DNA of 64,000 nt from Halichondria panicea (lineage: Eukaryota > Porifera > Demospongiae > Suberitida > Halichondriidae), in NCBI RefSeq assembly GCF_963675165.1, contig NC_087380.1, positions 5,030,071-5,094,070 of the forward strand. The letters run 5' to 3'. The notes beneath the pieces are model-generated. The model ran no database searches and was not told the origin of the DNA. It was given only the letters and a program-made list of their open reading frames with translations. Below, in pieces: positions 51,971-64,000 of the stretch; position 1 is the stretch's first letter, and the number at the start of each line of letters is the position of its first letter. Position numbers and translations under genes: made by a program.

Positions 51971-54900
51971 TCATGATTTGAGTATTTTGTCCACCTCCTC
52001 CCAGTCAATGTCAGTGAGGACACTCCCAGAGGACACACTGCTACCATCGTACACTGTAGACGCCTGAGAAGTATTAAAAACGATAATTTAAATCAGCATT
52101 GTAATGTTCCAGCACAAAGTTCAAAGCTATGAGCTATAATGCAACATCAGCAACAACTGCAGTACATACATTGTGCGTGTGTGTGTGTGTGTGTGGGGGG
52201 GGGGGGGAGCCTCATTAGGCAATGAAGCTAAAAGTGGACGGTAACAAGAGGGGGTTATACAAGGACCTACAGCCTACATACTGTACACTTATAGCAGTGT
52301 TGAACCTATTTCAGATAAAAAGAGTAGTCAAACGTATAATTTATAGAGATCAAGGGATAATTAACGTGTTCGTAGCGTATTGAGTACAAGCGCTTGCCAG
52401 CTTCTAGTGAACTCAAAACTTCCCCGTGCAGTAATCATAATTATTAAAGCTGTACACTTTCCTATGAATGGCTTAGTGTGCAAGCATAATATTATTATGA
52501 AATGTGGGTAAACTTCAACTGTAGCTCAATGATGATTCACACTAAACTGAAAGTTGAAACCACTGGTAAGTACCACACTCCAAGAAATTTCGCTAGTGGC
52601 GCTAGAAATAGAAAACAGCCATTGAATGTTTATCGACCTTCGTTTTGTAGGTCCACTACACTATACGATGTGGTATACAGATAATACACAGAAAGTACTC
52701 TCTTTTATGCCACCGGTTTCGGTAGCAGGATCTTATTCGTACACAGTTACTGAATTAGACAGTAATTAAGTGCCATGTTGACAGTGTGTGTACACTCACC
52801 AAAACATCAGCAATCTGCATCTGCTCCTTTTCTGTTAGCCCTTCAATACTTGACAGTTTTCTGGCAGATGAGTTGGACAATCTCTTGGGAGTTGAGGTGC
52901 CTGGAACAGTCCCTAAAAGAGAAAATAATAATTATGATAAACACAATGCAAAAATATCATAAATGCTACAAGACAATAAAAAGGATCTACTCTTGGAAAC
53001 ACGTGAGTTTGTAACTCCCGGTGGAATCTCCAAACAATGGATGATTAACAATTTGTGATTTTGTTCTTTGTTAAGGTTGCGGTAAACAGTTTGCTCATGA
53101 ATATTCATGATTTTCTTATAATGATTTTTGTGAAACTATAAGTACCATAATAAAAGTTTGAAGCACATAATTATATGTACATGATAAATATATTGGTGTA
53201 TCATCCTGTATGACAAGTATCAGTCTTTAAAACATTTTCCAGTGTAAGCTCTGAGCGATTATCAAGTTACTAGAAACAACACAAACTAGTAGTCATTTTA
53301 AACTTCCAAAAACACTTCTAGCTCTGTGTTCTTGCTCTTATATGATGCTTCTTGCCACTCTGGAGGGCTGGTCGAAGCGGTTTTTTTCTTTCCAGGCCAA
53401 AAAACGCTCATAAAATAATAATATGTAGACTAACTCCACTTAAAATGGCGGTCAGAGCCAAGGCAAACAGCCTCTTGTGAGCTTTCAGTAGCCTTTTTTC
53501 TCTTCGACCCGCCCTGCATAATTATAGTGAAGCTACAGTAGACTGTACACCTAAGCTTTATAGTAAAAATGTCTATTCAAGCCATGAAATGACTACTGCG
53601 TTTCAGCTGGACTTGCAGCTGGAAAAGATCACTAGATCTAGCTCATGAATAATTAATGAGCAAACGGTTTACCGTAAGCTTAAGACGGAAACATCGTCCT
53701 TAGTAGGAGGAGGATTCATACAGTGTCCCTTATTCAGAGAGTCCTTTTCCAGTGTATAATTATATGCACAAGTCTGTCAAGACCAATCCAAACCATTAAT
53801 GAATGATGTCACTACTTGACAGGTAGACTACATGTACAATACACACGTGGCAGGAAGTTTACATCTGATTACGTCTGACACACAAAGCTGGGCGTGAGAC
53901 TATTTGATAACATGTGTGAAAATTGTCTATGCTCCAGGAACTTGAGGTAACATAGTATAAAGCATGTACTATTTGTGCTTACCTTCATGAAGGTTTTTGA
54001 TAAATGTCCCCAGCGGAGTATCAGGACCATTCTCAGTTCGATTTTTTCTGTCTCTAGTACTTGAAGAGCTGTACATTATTGAGGAGGGTTCATTTTTCAG
54101 CCTCTTGTCAGCACTATACTTTTTGCGTGTCAACGAATTCGCAGTTGAAGTTGACTTGGGACTCAAAGATGGCTTTGTTGTGAGCATATCCTGCATCAGC
54201 TCAAAAGCATCATCAATTCTCTTGGCTAAAAACTCCTGTTTCTTGTCTCTGCATCATAATTATACATGTAGACACAAGTTATTATCGTACGGCATGGCAT
54301 GTGCATGACTTAGTATCGAAGGCTCTCCTGATCTTAAGGCTGTGTATGCATAAAGGTATATAGCCCAGGAACAAATCGTGATTTCTAAGCTTAACTTTTA
54401 GCAAAATCAAAGCAGCAATGGCGAAACAAGTTCTCAGTATAACATGATGACCAAAAAGCAAGCTCTTGCTAACTTCAGTAAAAGTGCCCATAAATTAAAG
54501 TACACGTACAGTACGTATGTATAGATAGACATTTATGCTGCAACACAAAACAGGCTGATGATATAAAACTGTATCGTACACATACATGTTATGTAACCAT
54601 TGTACACACCTTTTCTGTCTTTCTATTGGCAGTTTTGTTCCTCCAGGTTTAAACGGGCGTTTCTCTGATTTGAGATGGGTCTCTCTCTGTTCTCTAAACT
54701 CTGCGAGCCTCTCTTTCCTCTTAACCATCATCCATTGTCTCAATTCTTCACGTTTCCAGTTGCCCAGTCTCTGAGGAGCAATAAAAACAGAATATTAGTA
54801 TTGATTTTGCACATAGAACACACAGGAAACATTCTATATAGTAAGCATGCCTGCGTGATCAAACCTTATTAATAGCTTTGGGTGGATTTTTGTTCTCACG

Positions 54901-57900
54901 CTCGGGATCCTTCAACTCTATTGTGCTTATTGGTTGTCTTTGAAACCGTACTAGCTTCTTCTGTTGAAGCGCCTCTACTACTGCATCATCTTTAACAGCC
55001 TCAGTTCTGTGAAGATCAGCTAGCTGTGTTGTGATAGAAGGGAACATGTCTGGTGTGCTGTGTGATTCCGAGTCAGGTGCTGATTCGGCATCGGACATGG
55101 GGTCCACTACATCTTGCAGCTTATCTATAGTATATAGGATCTGTAGCGGATATGAACGTGTGAATGTGAGTCAACATCAGGGTTTTTCCAGCTCATTATT
55201 ATGGGGGGAGGGGATGAGAGAAAACTCTAGAGGGTGAACGCCCACTTCCCTGATGTGTAATGTAAAGTAATGTTCTCCGCACATGGATTGAAAAGTGTCA
55301 CGTACAGTATGACAACATTATGAAGGTCAAACTCAACACAAATGATTTAGTGCTAGTCTCACCTGTTTTGATGATTTGAATTCTCCCTCCACAGTTTTGG
55401 CAGTGTTCTCTATTGCATCTAATTGCTCTTCTAGCTCCTGAAGTCTCTGAAGGGCAGCACTAGTCACAGAATCAGGTTGGGTGTGGGCACCAAGCCAATT
55501 TGAATGAGTTTCTACGCATACTTTGTTAGCAGTCAATAAGGGATCCAAATCCTCTTTTGTAGTAGTTATTTGATGACCAACGTGATTAAGACGTGGCTGA
55601 TTGTGAGTTTCCGCTATTTCCATTGGTTCTTTCTGACTTTCAGTTGTGTGTTTAATTGGAGTTAGAGTGACGGTAGAAGACAAAGAAACCGTTGATATAC
55701 TCAAACTGTCCTGATCGGTTACATTCAGTGCTAGCACTGGTGGACAGTACACCTCATTTGAAGACTTTGGGTAGCATGGTTTAGTCGTTTTATTAACTCT
55801 CTGAAGTTCCACCTTGTGTATAAGGATAGTAGATTCAGGGCTGTTTGGATCAGAAGGTAGTTGTTGACACGGAGACAAGGTAATAGTGATGTCTGTACGA
55901 ATGCTGCTCCTCTCACTAACGTCTACAGATGTATCTGAGAGTTCTGACACATTGGTCCCAGTGCTTGAAGTAGGTAGAGTGTGACCTAGCTGTGACTTAA
56001 GGTTGAGTCTTCTCATTTGCAGACTCTCAAGAGGAATGTCTACTGGGTAACTTCTTTCTTGCAATTTCACAAGACTTGGCCTCCGTGGTTCATATTTTTC
56101 TCTCTGTTTACCTGTGCTGGGTATTGATTGCGCTTGGCTTTTTGGAAGGGACTCTTTTTGCCCAGGCGTCTTCAAAAAGTGCTCTTCATCTTCAATGTGT
56201 GGCTCTGTGTCCAGTGGTTTGTGCTCGTAATGTGCTAGTTTCTGTGTGACTGGTTCTTCAATTTCTTCCCAAGCTACCTTCTGCTTTCTCTTCTTTGGCC
56301 GTTTTCGAAACGTTGACTTCCTTTTCTGGTAGAGACCTGTGTCAGACACTGATGTACTGCTTGGAATGTCACTTTGTCTGAATTCTGGGGGGTTATGGAG
56401 AAGTAGATTTTCCAAATCGCCATTCTCTTTAACTCTTGGTTTAGGATTTTGCTTGTCTACTTTTGTAGGAAGGCTTATCAACTTGGGGTGTTCTGTGCTC
56501 GGAATTTGTAAAAGTTTTAAGCCTGTTTGTCGCGTGACATTTATCGGGTCGTTTGCTTGCAGTAGAGGTGGTACCTTGGCAGGATTTGCTTGAATGAAGG
56601 GCTGTGGCAGCAGTGTGGGCACAAATGGAACAAGTGGTACATTTGGAAGTGTATAAGGAAGTGTATTTGTAACTTGAGGAGGTGTGGGCTTTGAATACAC
56701 TGGGTGAGGATTTCTGTTTGGTGGCTGGGGCGGGAGTGACAACAGCAGTGGTCTGCTATGAGCTGGCGAGTACTTTGCTGCAAAAGTTGGCAATCGATTT
56801 GGAGAGTGTGATGAGCGTGGAGGAAGTGATGAGGGAATTTGAGGGTGCCGATTATTTGGAAAGAATGGAAAGACAGGGGGTGGGTGGTGAGGGTATGAAG
56901 GTTGTGGCACAGTTTGCTGAAGGGGCAATGTCAGTAGTAAAGGCCTCTGAATTAATCTATTCGTCAATGTTTTTGGTGCCTGTGAAGAACTTTGTTGCTG
57001 ATTAAGATCGGCCATTTTGAGAAAAGAAGGACGGACACCAGTACTAGAAACTGAACTTAGGGGGGGTGGAGGAACGATTGAATTTACGTTTTGAGCAAAG
57101 TCGGGGTAGACCATCTCAATTTTTTGTAGGTGAAGTTTTGAATCTTTTTGAGAATCAGATACAGAGGGATAAGGACCCAGTTGCAGTAGGGAAAGGTCAG
57201 CTCCGCTTTTTGTTTGTGCTATACGGGAAAATTGTCCTATAACAGGGGGCGGGATGTGCTCTTTGGATGGTTTTGGAGTGGACACAATCGGATGCTCGGC
57301 ATGTTGACGTTGTTGCTGCAGGCCCATAGTGGTACTGGTGAATTGAGGGAGAGCTGAAACCCCACCTGGACTATCCTTCTTACATGTAGTAAGGTCAGAT
57401 AAAGCAACTTTTGATCCACTAACAAAGTCATCACAAGTTTGGACGTACTGATCTCTACTGAATTTGTTTTGTAGGCTTGAAATGTTTGCACTTGGAGGTG
57501 GATTGGAGTAACTCGTCTCAGATGGTGACTGCAAATCCTCAAGATTCAGCATCTGCACAAAATAAAAAATTATGTTTATAGCCATGGGGTTGAGACAGTG
57601 CTGAATGCAGTCAATCAAGGGTATGACATTTTACGTGTAGGTGGTGAAGTATACTGAGAACTCACCGGCATAGTGTTCTCTACTGGTTGATGCAAAGCTT
57701 TTAGTGCATCCTGTGACTGCTCATAAGATATAGCTGATACTTTGTCTTGAGCGACAAATGGTTTATCCTGAAAATCAATTTGTGTACCGCACTCCGAAGT
57801 TGAGACTTCTTTTTTAGTTTCCATAGCATTCAACATTGATAGAAGACGTTGTTGTCGAAGCTGCAGAATATCTCGAATTTCGGTTTTCACAGCAGTAACG

Positions 57901-60900
57901 ATAGTTTGCTCATCCAACCCACGAGAAACAATACCGCTAACATTTGTGGACTCTGTTTTTTGATCAACGGATATGTTTTGCTGTGCAGTAGTCCCTTGAT
58001 GCATGCATGGATCTTTACCCGGTATATTGCCTTGTATTTGAGTTTGGAGCTCAGGTGTATGATCTTCCTGAGTTAGGAGAGTAGAGTTGTTAATCTCAAG
58101 ACTGTGTACTGATTGTGAAACAGTGATGGTACTTGGAGTCACCGTAAAGGTTTCGCTTCCGCTATCGTCAGAACTACCATTGTTGTCCAAATCTTCATTA
58201 TCAGGAAATTCTATAGTTCTTTCGACATTTTTGACGACACCATTTTCTTCACTAGGTGATCTCATTGTATTCTCTTGGAGCCCACTAGCATGTTGCACTT
58301 CCTTGGCAGACGATTTACTTGGCGGTGTGTTTGGTGTACTCTTACTGGTAGTACCAGAAGTGGGAAGGATAAAGTCATTGAACGTGAGGGTAACATTTTC
58401 ACTGATTTCTGCGAGCGTATCTCCCAGATTGTTATCGTCAGTTTCGGTTACCGCTTTAGATTTTTTCTCCCCAACGCTATAAAACAAAAACCAATTACAT
58501 GTGTTCATGAGCTACGTACATGTACTGTGCATACATGTACTGTACATACATGTATACACTATGCTTACACTTACAAACATATGAGAAACACATTTACTCA
58601 GACTACAAAACGCTTTGAAACAAAAAAAATCGAATCTTAGTTTAAATACAGCAACATATATATACCGCATGTACACACACTGTAAGTACCTGTAAGTGAT
58701 AGCAGAAGGCAGTTCACCTAGTGAAATGCTACTGTTCTGCTCAGTGTCCAGACTGTTAGTGGTGAGGTCTCCCAGCTGACTGATGGAAGAGAGCTTGTTA
58801 ACCAGTTGATCTCCAGATATACGACCCTGAAGGTACACACAATCAAGGGAGCACGATAAGCAGACGTCAAAAACTATAGACTTATAATTAGAGCAGACAA
58901 TAGCCAGGATGAAATACATACATGCAGTTGTTGCTTCTTTGCTTATCCCTAGCCCCAGAACATACCGGGAGCCATATTTCTAAGACTCTAGGTTTCTTTA
59001 CTGACTGACTTTTGCTGTGATCTTAGTCATGTACATGTACTAAAGGTGTAACGGTATAGCATTATTATCAATCAATACGATACGTGTCAAAATGTGCATG
59101 CAAACGTACATATACAAAATATACCTTCAGTGTTCCCAGGGGTAGTTGAATAAGCTGAGGGGGTCCAGAGACTGAGGTATCAGCTAAAATAGTAATACCA
59201 TCAGTTTCATCTGTTTTCTGAACACTAAATCCTTCTTCAACTAAGGAATTGGATGAAATGTTCATTTCCTCCTTTGCAACAGTTTTTGAATTATAATCAT
59301 GAGCTTTAATAGTCAAAGAAGCACCCCGTGATTTTCTCAGATATTCTTCTTCCCTCTGCTTAATACTATTTATCACAAGTTTTGGAGAAATGTTTACTTT
59401 CAGAGAAGCAATTGCTTTACGGCTTGACTTATTCTGTAGCTTCTTCTTGCTCTTAGATTTCATTTTGTCATGAGAGGAGGTTGTAAGCGACCCAGCAGAG
59501 GAGGTCCATGTGTGGAGATACTCAATTAAAGGAAGAACTTGCTCCCAACAAGAATAGTCTTTTCTAACAGAGCCCAGAAACTGTGACAAGAGTGGTGTGT
59601 TGCTCTTATTATCGGTTAAATTGGAGGATTGATGAAGCTGAGATAGACTACCTCTGGCTTTCTCGGGTAAAATAACTGAAAGAACACTGTCTATAAGCTT
59701 AATGTAGTCAGAGTCGTATTCAAAAAGGAAACTGCCAACTCCTTGAGCATCATTCTCAACTAGATAATTGGAATCTTCCATTAAGACAAGCTCGCAAAAC
59801 TTTCCTTGGCTAGCCCCAAGTTTTTCCCGTTGTGAGAGAGTTTCCTGACTCTTGGTAAGATAGTGAACAGACAGTGGAATGGAGTTTTGCCCTTGGACTG
59901 ATCTCAGATGTGAAATAAGTCGGTCTAGTTTTCCATCTGTTGTTTGTGTGTCATTTCCTGCAGGAAAACAATACGCTAGAATATCAGCAAGGAAGGTGTT
60001 AGCCTCTAGCTCTGAGAAAATGGTGAGGGCGGCTCCTTCGGCGAGATTATGGGATGAACTCGACATGTTTTCAAGAAGTGAGGTAAACTGAAGAAGCCTG
60101 GCACTCCACAGTGATGCCTTCTGAACTATAGTTGCAGGAGCTCTTTCCTATATGGATGGGTATAATTATTGATCACAAACAGCAAGCAAACTAATTACAC
60201 TTTAGCTTATATTTATTGTAGATGGCAAAAAAGAGATATGCGTTGGCCGGGAGTCGAACCCGGATCTATTGCTTGGAAGGCAACAATGCTGACCGTTACA
60301 CCACCAACGCTTCACACAGAGACAAGGCATGGACGTATTAAACTGTGCAGTGTTTTACACAACATAGATGACATTAAGGCTACCGTGGGGACATGGTACT
60401 GTACACTTGTAGGGAGGGCTACACTGTACATGTATGTTGAAATAACTGACCTTTAAAGGTGAGGGTTGCAGTACTCTGAGATATTTGCTGAGTTGGTCTC
60501 TAACATGTAAGAACCACAACAACCCACAGAGCTCTCTGAAAGCACTGAGCAGCACCTTCACCGTACCACCATCTGCAAAATACATAAAAACAGTAATCAC
60601 ATTCACTTTTTTTATTACCTAAATGTATACATAATTAATACTACCGTATTACTAGAATATTTTGCGGGTGAAAAAGCTTTGCGAATGAGCCAAATCAGCA
60701 GAAAATTTGACCCTTTGCGATCTAACGATTGCGTTCTGGCAAGGATCGTGTGTAGTAATAATTTGCGGATTTTATTGTTGCGAATTGATCAACCATCGCA
60801 AAGTTCGCAAATGTTTGATGCTCGCAAAACATTCTAGTAATACGGTATGCAGATTATCTCATTAGTGAAAATACAAATTTGACATGTGTATATATACATG

Positions 60901-63900
60901 ACGTACCGGGAACAAAACCATTGTATTGTAGTGAGTGTATTTTGTACAGTCATACGTACGTAAGTCACAAAAGAAATTAACTTAACTGACAATCACGCAC
61001 GACTGACTGCCATTCGTATACCAACCAAATACTGCCATATACTACAAAACATATACCATACAATACCCATGCTGCTATGGCCAGCATAACTTAATTGAAC
61101 GTATACTAAACTACTGTATATGAGAGTATTAAATTATGTACGTACCTTCAATACTGAATTGAGGCTGCCCATTATCCTGAGCTAATTCAGCCAAGCCCTG
61201 AGGCAGTTTACAGGAGCTATATCCAGGTGGATGGAGAGAGGGACCACTGCTGTGCAGCTGCTCTAGTTGACAGCTGTACCAACGAGCACAGGGCAGTAGT
61301 GTGTGAGAGGAGGTAAGAATGAAAACCAGGGATCGAATGAGAGTAGATAGTTTGCCTCTCAGTCTGTACTCCAGTGGACACTGAAGGAAATCCTGGGATA
61401 ATCGATAGGAAGTGAGATTAACTAACTTATATTGTATGTATTATATATACACGTTTGTACAGGTCATGTAGAAAATGTAACCACTAATCGGTCGCTAGTG
61501 TGGTTGATAATGCGTGTAATATAGAATGACAAGACATAACAATTCCTACCAATCTTCCAGTTATTATATATACATACTACATGTGCATACTGTACGTATT
61601 ACTAGTACGTTTTTACATAAGCGAATTTTGCGAGTGGTTACGTCACAAAACTATTGGTACTGCAGGTATAGCGCACGATCCTTGCCGGAACGCAATACTT
61701 ACATGCAGATTGCAAAGAGGCTAATATATTCTGCTGATTTAGCTCATTCGCAAAGGTTTTTCACCAGCTAGAAAAGCGGTACTGGCCGGTATATACATGT
61801 AACAGAACGATTATTATCAGTGCATATACAATGTAGCAGGAGTACATGAATGTAGTTATAACTATAAAATGTTACAGTATTACATGTAGTGTAAATGCAA
61901 GAGGAAGCAGATTCTATTTACCTCATTTGGCACTGCTGGTTGAGGGCAGAACAGAGGAGGGGCAGGTAGGTAGATTGCTGAAGGCACCTCTAAAGGGAGT
62001 TCTTTGCAGCAGTGAGTCATCTCTGAAACCAGACTGGATACGAGCGTTAGCAGCAAACCGTCCAGTTTTGCGCATGCACATACTCTGAGACAATCGGACA
62101 CGAAACTGATAATGGCTGTTTGTTGCAAGTGTGAGTCATTGATACCAGGTAAGCGAGAAAGTCTTAACTTTGTAGTGGCCGCAGTGGGAAACTTCAACTG
62201 AAACCCAATGATCTGCAGAACATTCTCTACAGCAAGCTGATGTGAAAGGATGTTCAATTCAGCATATTCCAATCCCATAAGCCTGCTGTGACGAACAATC
62301 ACGGTCGCCAGCAAAAATGCTTTCTTCCAGTCCCCAACTTGTTGTAAGAATGAGCAAGCCTCAATCCAGAACTGAGACATAATGAGGAGCTCTAGAGTGT
62401 GATCAAGGGTCCAGAACTTCGCTACTGGGTCCTTTTGAACAGCCTCCGATAATTTTGTTCTAGAAAGAATGGCTTCATGGGGTGTGTGTGATGGAATAAG
62501 AATAAACTGAGCCCCCTCACAAAAGAATGATGTCATTACTTTACATAGAACGAGAATAACTGGTTTAAATCGTTTCGATAATTTGAAGGGTACCAGTTCT
62601 GACTCAACAGCCTCACTGTAGTTTATGAGGGAGTGCACATACTGTAATGCTCCTTGTATATCGTACTGCTCTAGTTTAGAAATCAGTACAGACACTTTTC
62701 TTTGTTTTTTTGGAAAGTTTGAAGTGATCGGGTTGCCAATTTGCATTTGGGTTGACGAAATCCATCTAATCTGTGTGTTGACGTACTGTATTGTAACTAA
62801 AGCACTATTCAAACATTCTGATAGCTTGTTATAAAGAACACTCATTTCTGTAGCTTGATTTCGACTTTCTCCAACAGCAGAAGTAATCTGTTTCTTGACT
62901 ATCTGTTCGCAAGTGTTGACATCTTGATGAAACCTTTGTGAAACTTTGAGCAGCCAGAAACATGCTGGGGCTAGTGCACTTATTGTGCTAGAAAGATGAT
63001 TTCTGCTTCTATTTCCAAGGAAATTAGGAGAATAAAAACAGTTTGATCCATCGTTAACAGGCCTCAAGCTGTATGTGTTTTCAATAATGGCAGTGAGTGA
63101 GTCTAGAAGGTCTGAAATTTCAGAAATATTGTTGTTCATGCTGTTGATATAGTCGATCATTTTGTTTCCCTGCTTTAGTGGTAAAAAAGTATTGTAGAAT
63201 CTCGTCAATCTTGCTACTAGAATTTCATTAGCTAGTGTAGCTGCAGTACTGAGGTGGCTTTGAGCAATGGAGTCAAATGGCAAAAGACTGAACAAAACAT
63301 TGATGAAAATCACAGCATCATTTTGTCTGTCATCCTGGATTTGCAAGACATCGAGAATAGATCTTATCAAAAGCATTGTAGCATTTGTCATATCATTTTG
63401 ACTTGATTGAAGGCTACTTGAATCATTAGTAACAACTGTCGGACAGCAGGTCAGCACCAGCCCCCAAGCACAGAGAAGATTCGTTACTGCATCTTCAAAA
63501 TGATTACCCACTGGAGCAGGAAACTCAAGAGTTGAGCCTAGTCCAGCGAAGTGTATTCCACCAATGTCCACGCCACTCAGTGCAGGCATGTATCCACCAA
63601 TAGCAGAAGTGTCCACACTATTAGCAAGGGTATCACCCAATCCAGTGCTTTCTGAAAAACTAGCGGCTACATTGAGAAGGTCAATAGATTCTGTTTGCTT
63701 AGTCGGATCGGAGTGCGAAAAAACTGAACTTTTCAAAGGTGCTATTGATTGCAGACCTAGCATTTTACGTACATTGCAGACAATGGTCGAGAGGAGAGAC
63801 GGTAGTGAGAGTGTGGGGAGTTTGAGGACTGTGAGAGAATAGCCATCAGAACAGAGAATAATTGGTAGGTTGGGATGAGTGGCCACTGAGAATCTTTGAC

Positions 63901-63962
63901 GAAGGGTGTCCCTCTCGGAAGACTCAGAAGTCTCGTGACCGGTAACCTTCCGCGATACACCA
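51971..63962 (-). CDS. CPLANE1: CPLANE1 (JBTS17/C5orf42), 5' end beyond the window
   Basis: Twelve exons, right to left: 63962-61922, 61392-61146, 60572-60451, 60147-59125, 58826-58690, 58476-57666, 57552-55363, 55140-54865, 54770-54610, 54248-53983, 52912-52800, 52063-51971. Phases close; 2492 residues are in the window (human protein about 3200, so roughly 700 N-terminal residues are missing). CPLANE1 landmarks occur in order: LRQRFSVATHPNLP with SDGYSLTVL (end of the beta-propeller-like part), LELL...GDWKKAFLL, IYLPAPPLFCPQPAVP, FRELCGLLWFLHVRDQLS, YDSDYIKLIDSVLSVIL, and a basic helical block ending in a Ser-rich C-terminus. In vertebrates this is a ciliogenesis and planar-polarity effector at the cilium base, working with INTU, FUZ and WDPCP to recruit intraflagellar transport proteins; it is mutated in Joubert syndrome. 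The middle (55363-58476) is long, Ser/Pro-rich and poorly conserved. Confidence 0.92.
53075..53679. mobile_element. 605-bp TTAA-flanked MITE, copy 2, in a CPLANE1 intron
   Basis: It is the inverted counterpart of the copy at 40272-40862, highly similar along its full length. The ends are GGTTGCGGTAAACAGTTTGC at the left and GCAAACGGTTTACCGTAAGC at the right. TTAA flanks both sides (53071-53074 and 53680-53683). The nested GTCGAAG-bounded unit lies at about 53363-53515. Confidence 0.88.
60239..60310 (-). tRNA. tRNA-Gly (anticodon TCC)
   Basis: The - strand folds as a complete cloverleaf: acceptor GCGTTGG pairs with CCAACGC, D arm GTGTAACGGTCAGCAT, anticodon arm TTGCC-TTCCAAG-GCAA region with TCC in the loop, T arm with GGTTCGACTCC (a good B box), discriminator A, 72 nt and no intron. 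It lies inside a CPLANE1 intron (60148-60450), on the same strand as the host gene. Confidence 0.96.
60644..60845. mobile_element. TA-flanked 202-bp MITE, copy B, in a CPLANE1 intron
   Basis: The terminal inverted repeats are nearly perfect over 22 bp (CCGTATTACTAGAATATTTT at the left, ACATTCTAGTAATACGG at the right). TA lies directly outside each end, as expected for a Tc1/mariner-type mobiliser. No coding capacity. This is the best-preserved copy in the window. Confidence 0.9.
61595..61784. mobile_element. Degraded third copy (C) of the ~200 bp MITE, inverted
   Basis: The sequence GATTTAGCTCATTCGCAAAGG followed by TTTTTCACCAGCTAGAAAA is the reverse complement of the left part of copy B. 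GCGCACGATCCTTGCC...GAACGCAAT matches its middle. The left terminus still reads CGTATTACTAG. It lies in the first CPLANE1 intron of the window. Confidence 0.7.
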
Positions 63963-64000
63963 CTGGAAGTTGAAGAAATAATTATAGTTATTACTACAGG

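Overview
The window is animal nuclear DNA. It is AT-rich and gene-dense, and nearly all genes are split by short GT-AG introns, several only 44-53 bp long. The gene set (TESK/LIMK-type kinase, membrane adenylyl cyclase, SPICE1, ENPP, Ig/FN3 receptor, CPLANE1) is metazoan. Tight packing, tiny introns and many small inverted-repeat elements fit an early-branching animal, most likely a demosponge such as Amphimedon; that placement is inference, no search was run. All exon borders were read by eye from splice sites, reading phase and family similarity. The intron phases close for every gene model given.

Layout, left to right: (1) + strand 3' half of a TESK/LIMK-family kinase (1481-4355). (2) + strand complete membrane adenylyl cyclase in 19 exons (5366-12388). 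(3) - strand complete SPICE1 in 11 exons (14152-20019). (4) A 1.1 kb inverted-repeat element carrying a broken PHD finger (20133-21244). (5) + strand protein with two cyclic-nucleotide-binding-like domains (21719-24059). (6) + strand secreted, probably GPI-anchored protein with an N-terminal histidine-brace (LPMO-like) domain, two EGF domains and two DOMON domains (24372-29686). (7) - strand complete ENPP phosphodiesterase in 19 exons (29987-39278), divergent from (8) + strand mitochondrial branched-chain acyltransferase DBT with two E3-binding domains (39504-43757). (9) - strand Ig/FN3 single-pass receptor with a long tyrosine-rich tail (43919-51739). (10) - strand CPLANE1, running off the right edge (51971-63962), with a tRNA-Gly(TCC) inside one intron.

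Functional themes: cAMP synthesis and a cNMP-binding-like protein, centriole/cilium (SPICE1, CPLANE1), cell surface (ENPP, Ig/FN3 receptor, LPMO-EGF-DOMON protein) and branched-chain amino-acid oxidation (DBT). The most unusual gene is the LPMO-like/DOMON fusion, which may place a copper oxidase-type domain and its possible haem electron donor on one anchored chain. Other points of interest are the tandem E3-binding domains of DBT, a transposon-borne exon that is phase-compatible with ENPP, several inverted-repeat element families, and repeated YVxN motifs in the receptor tail.
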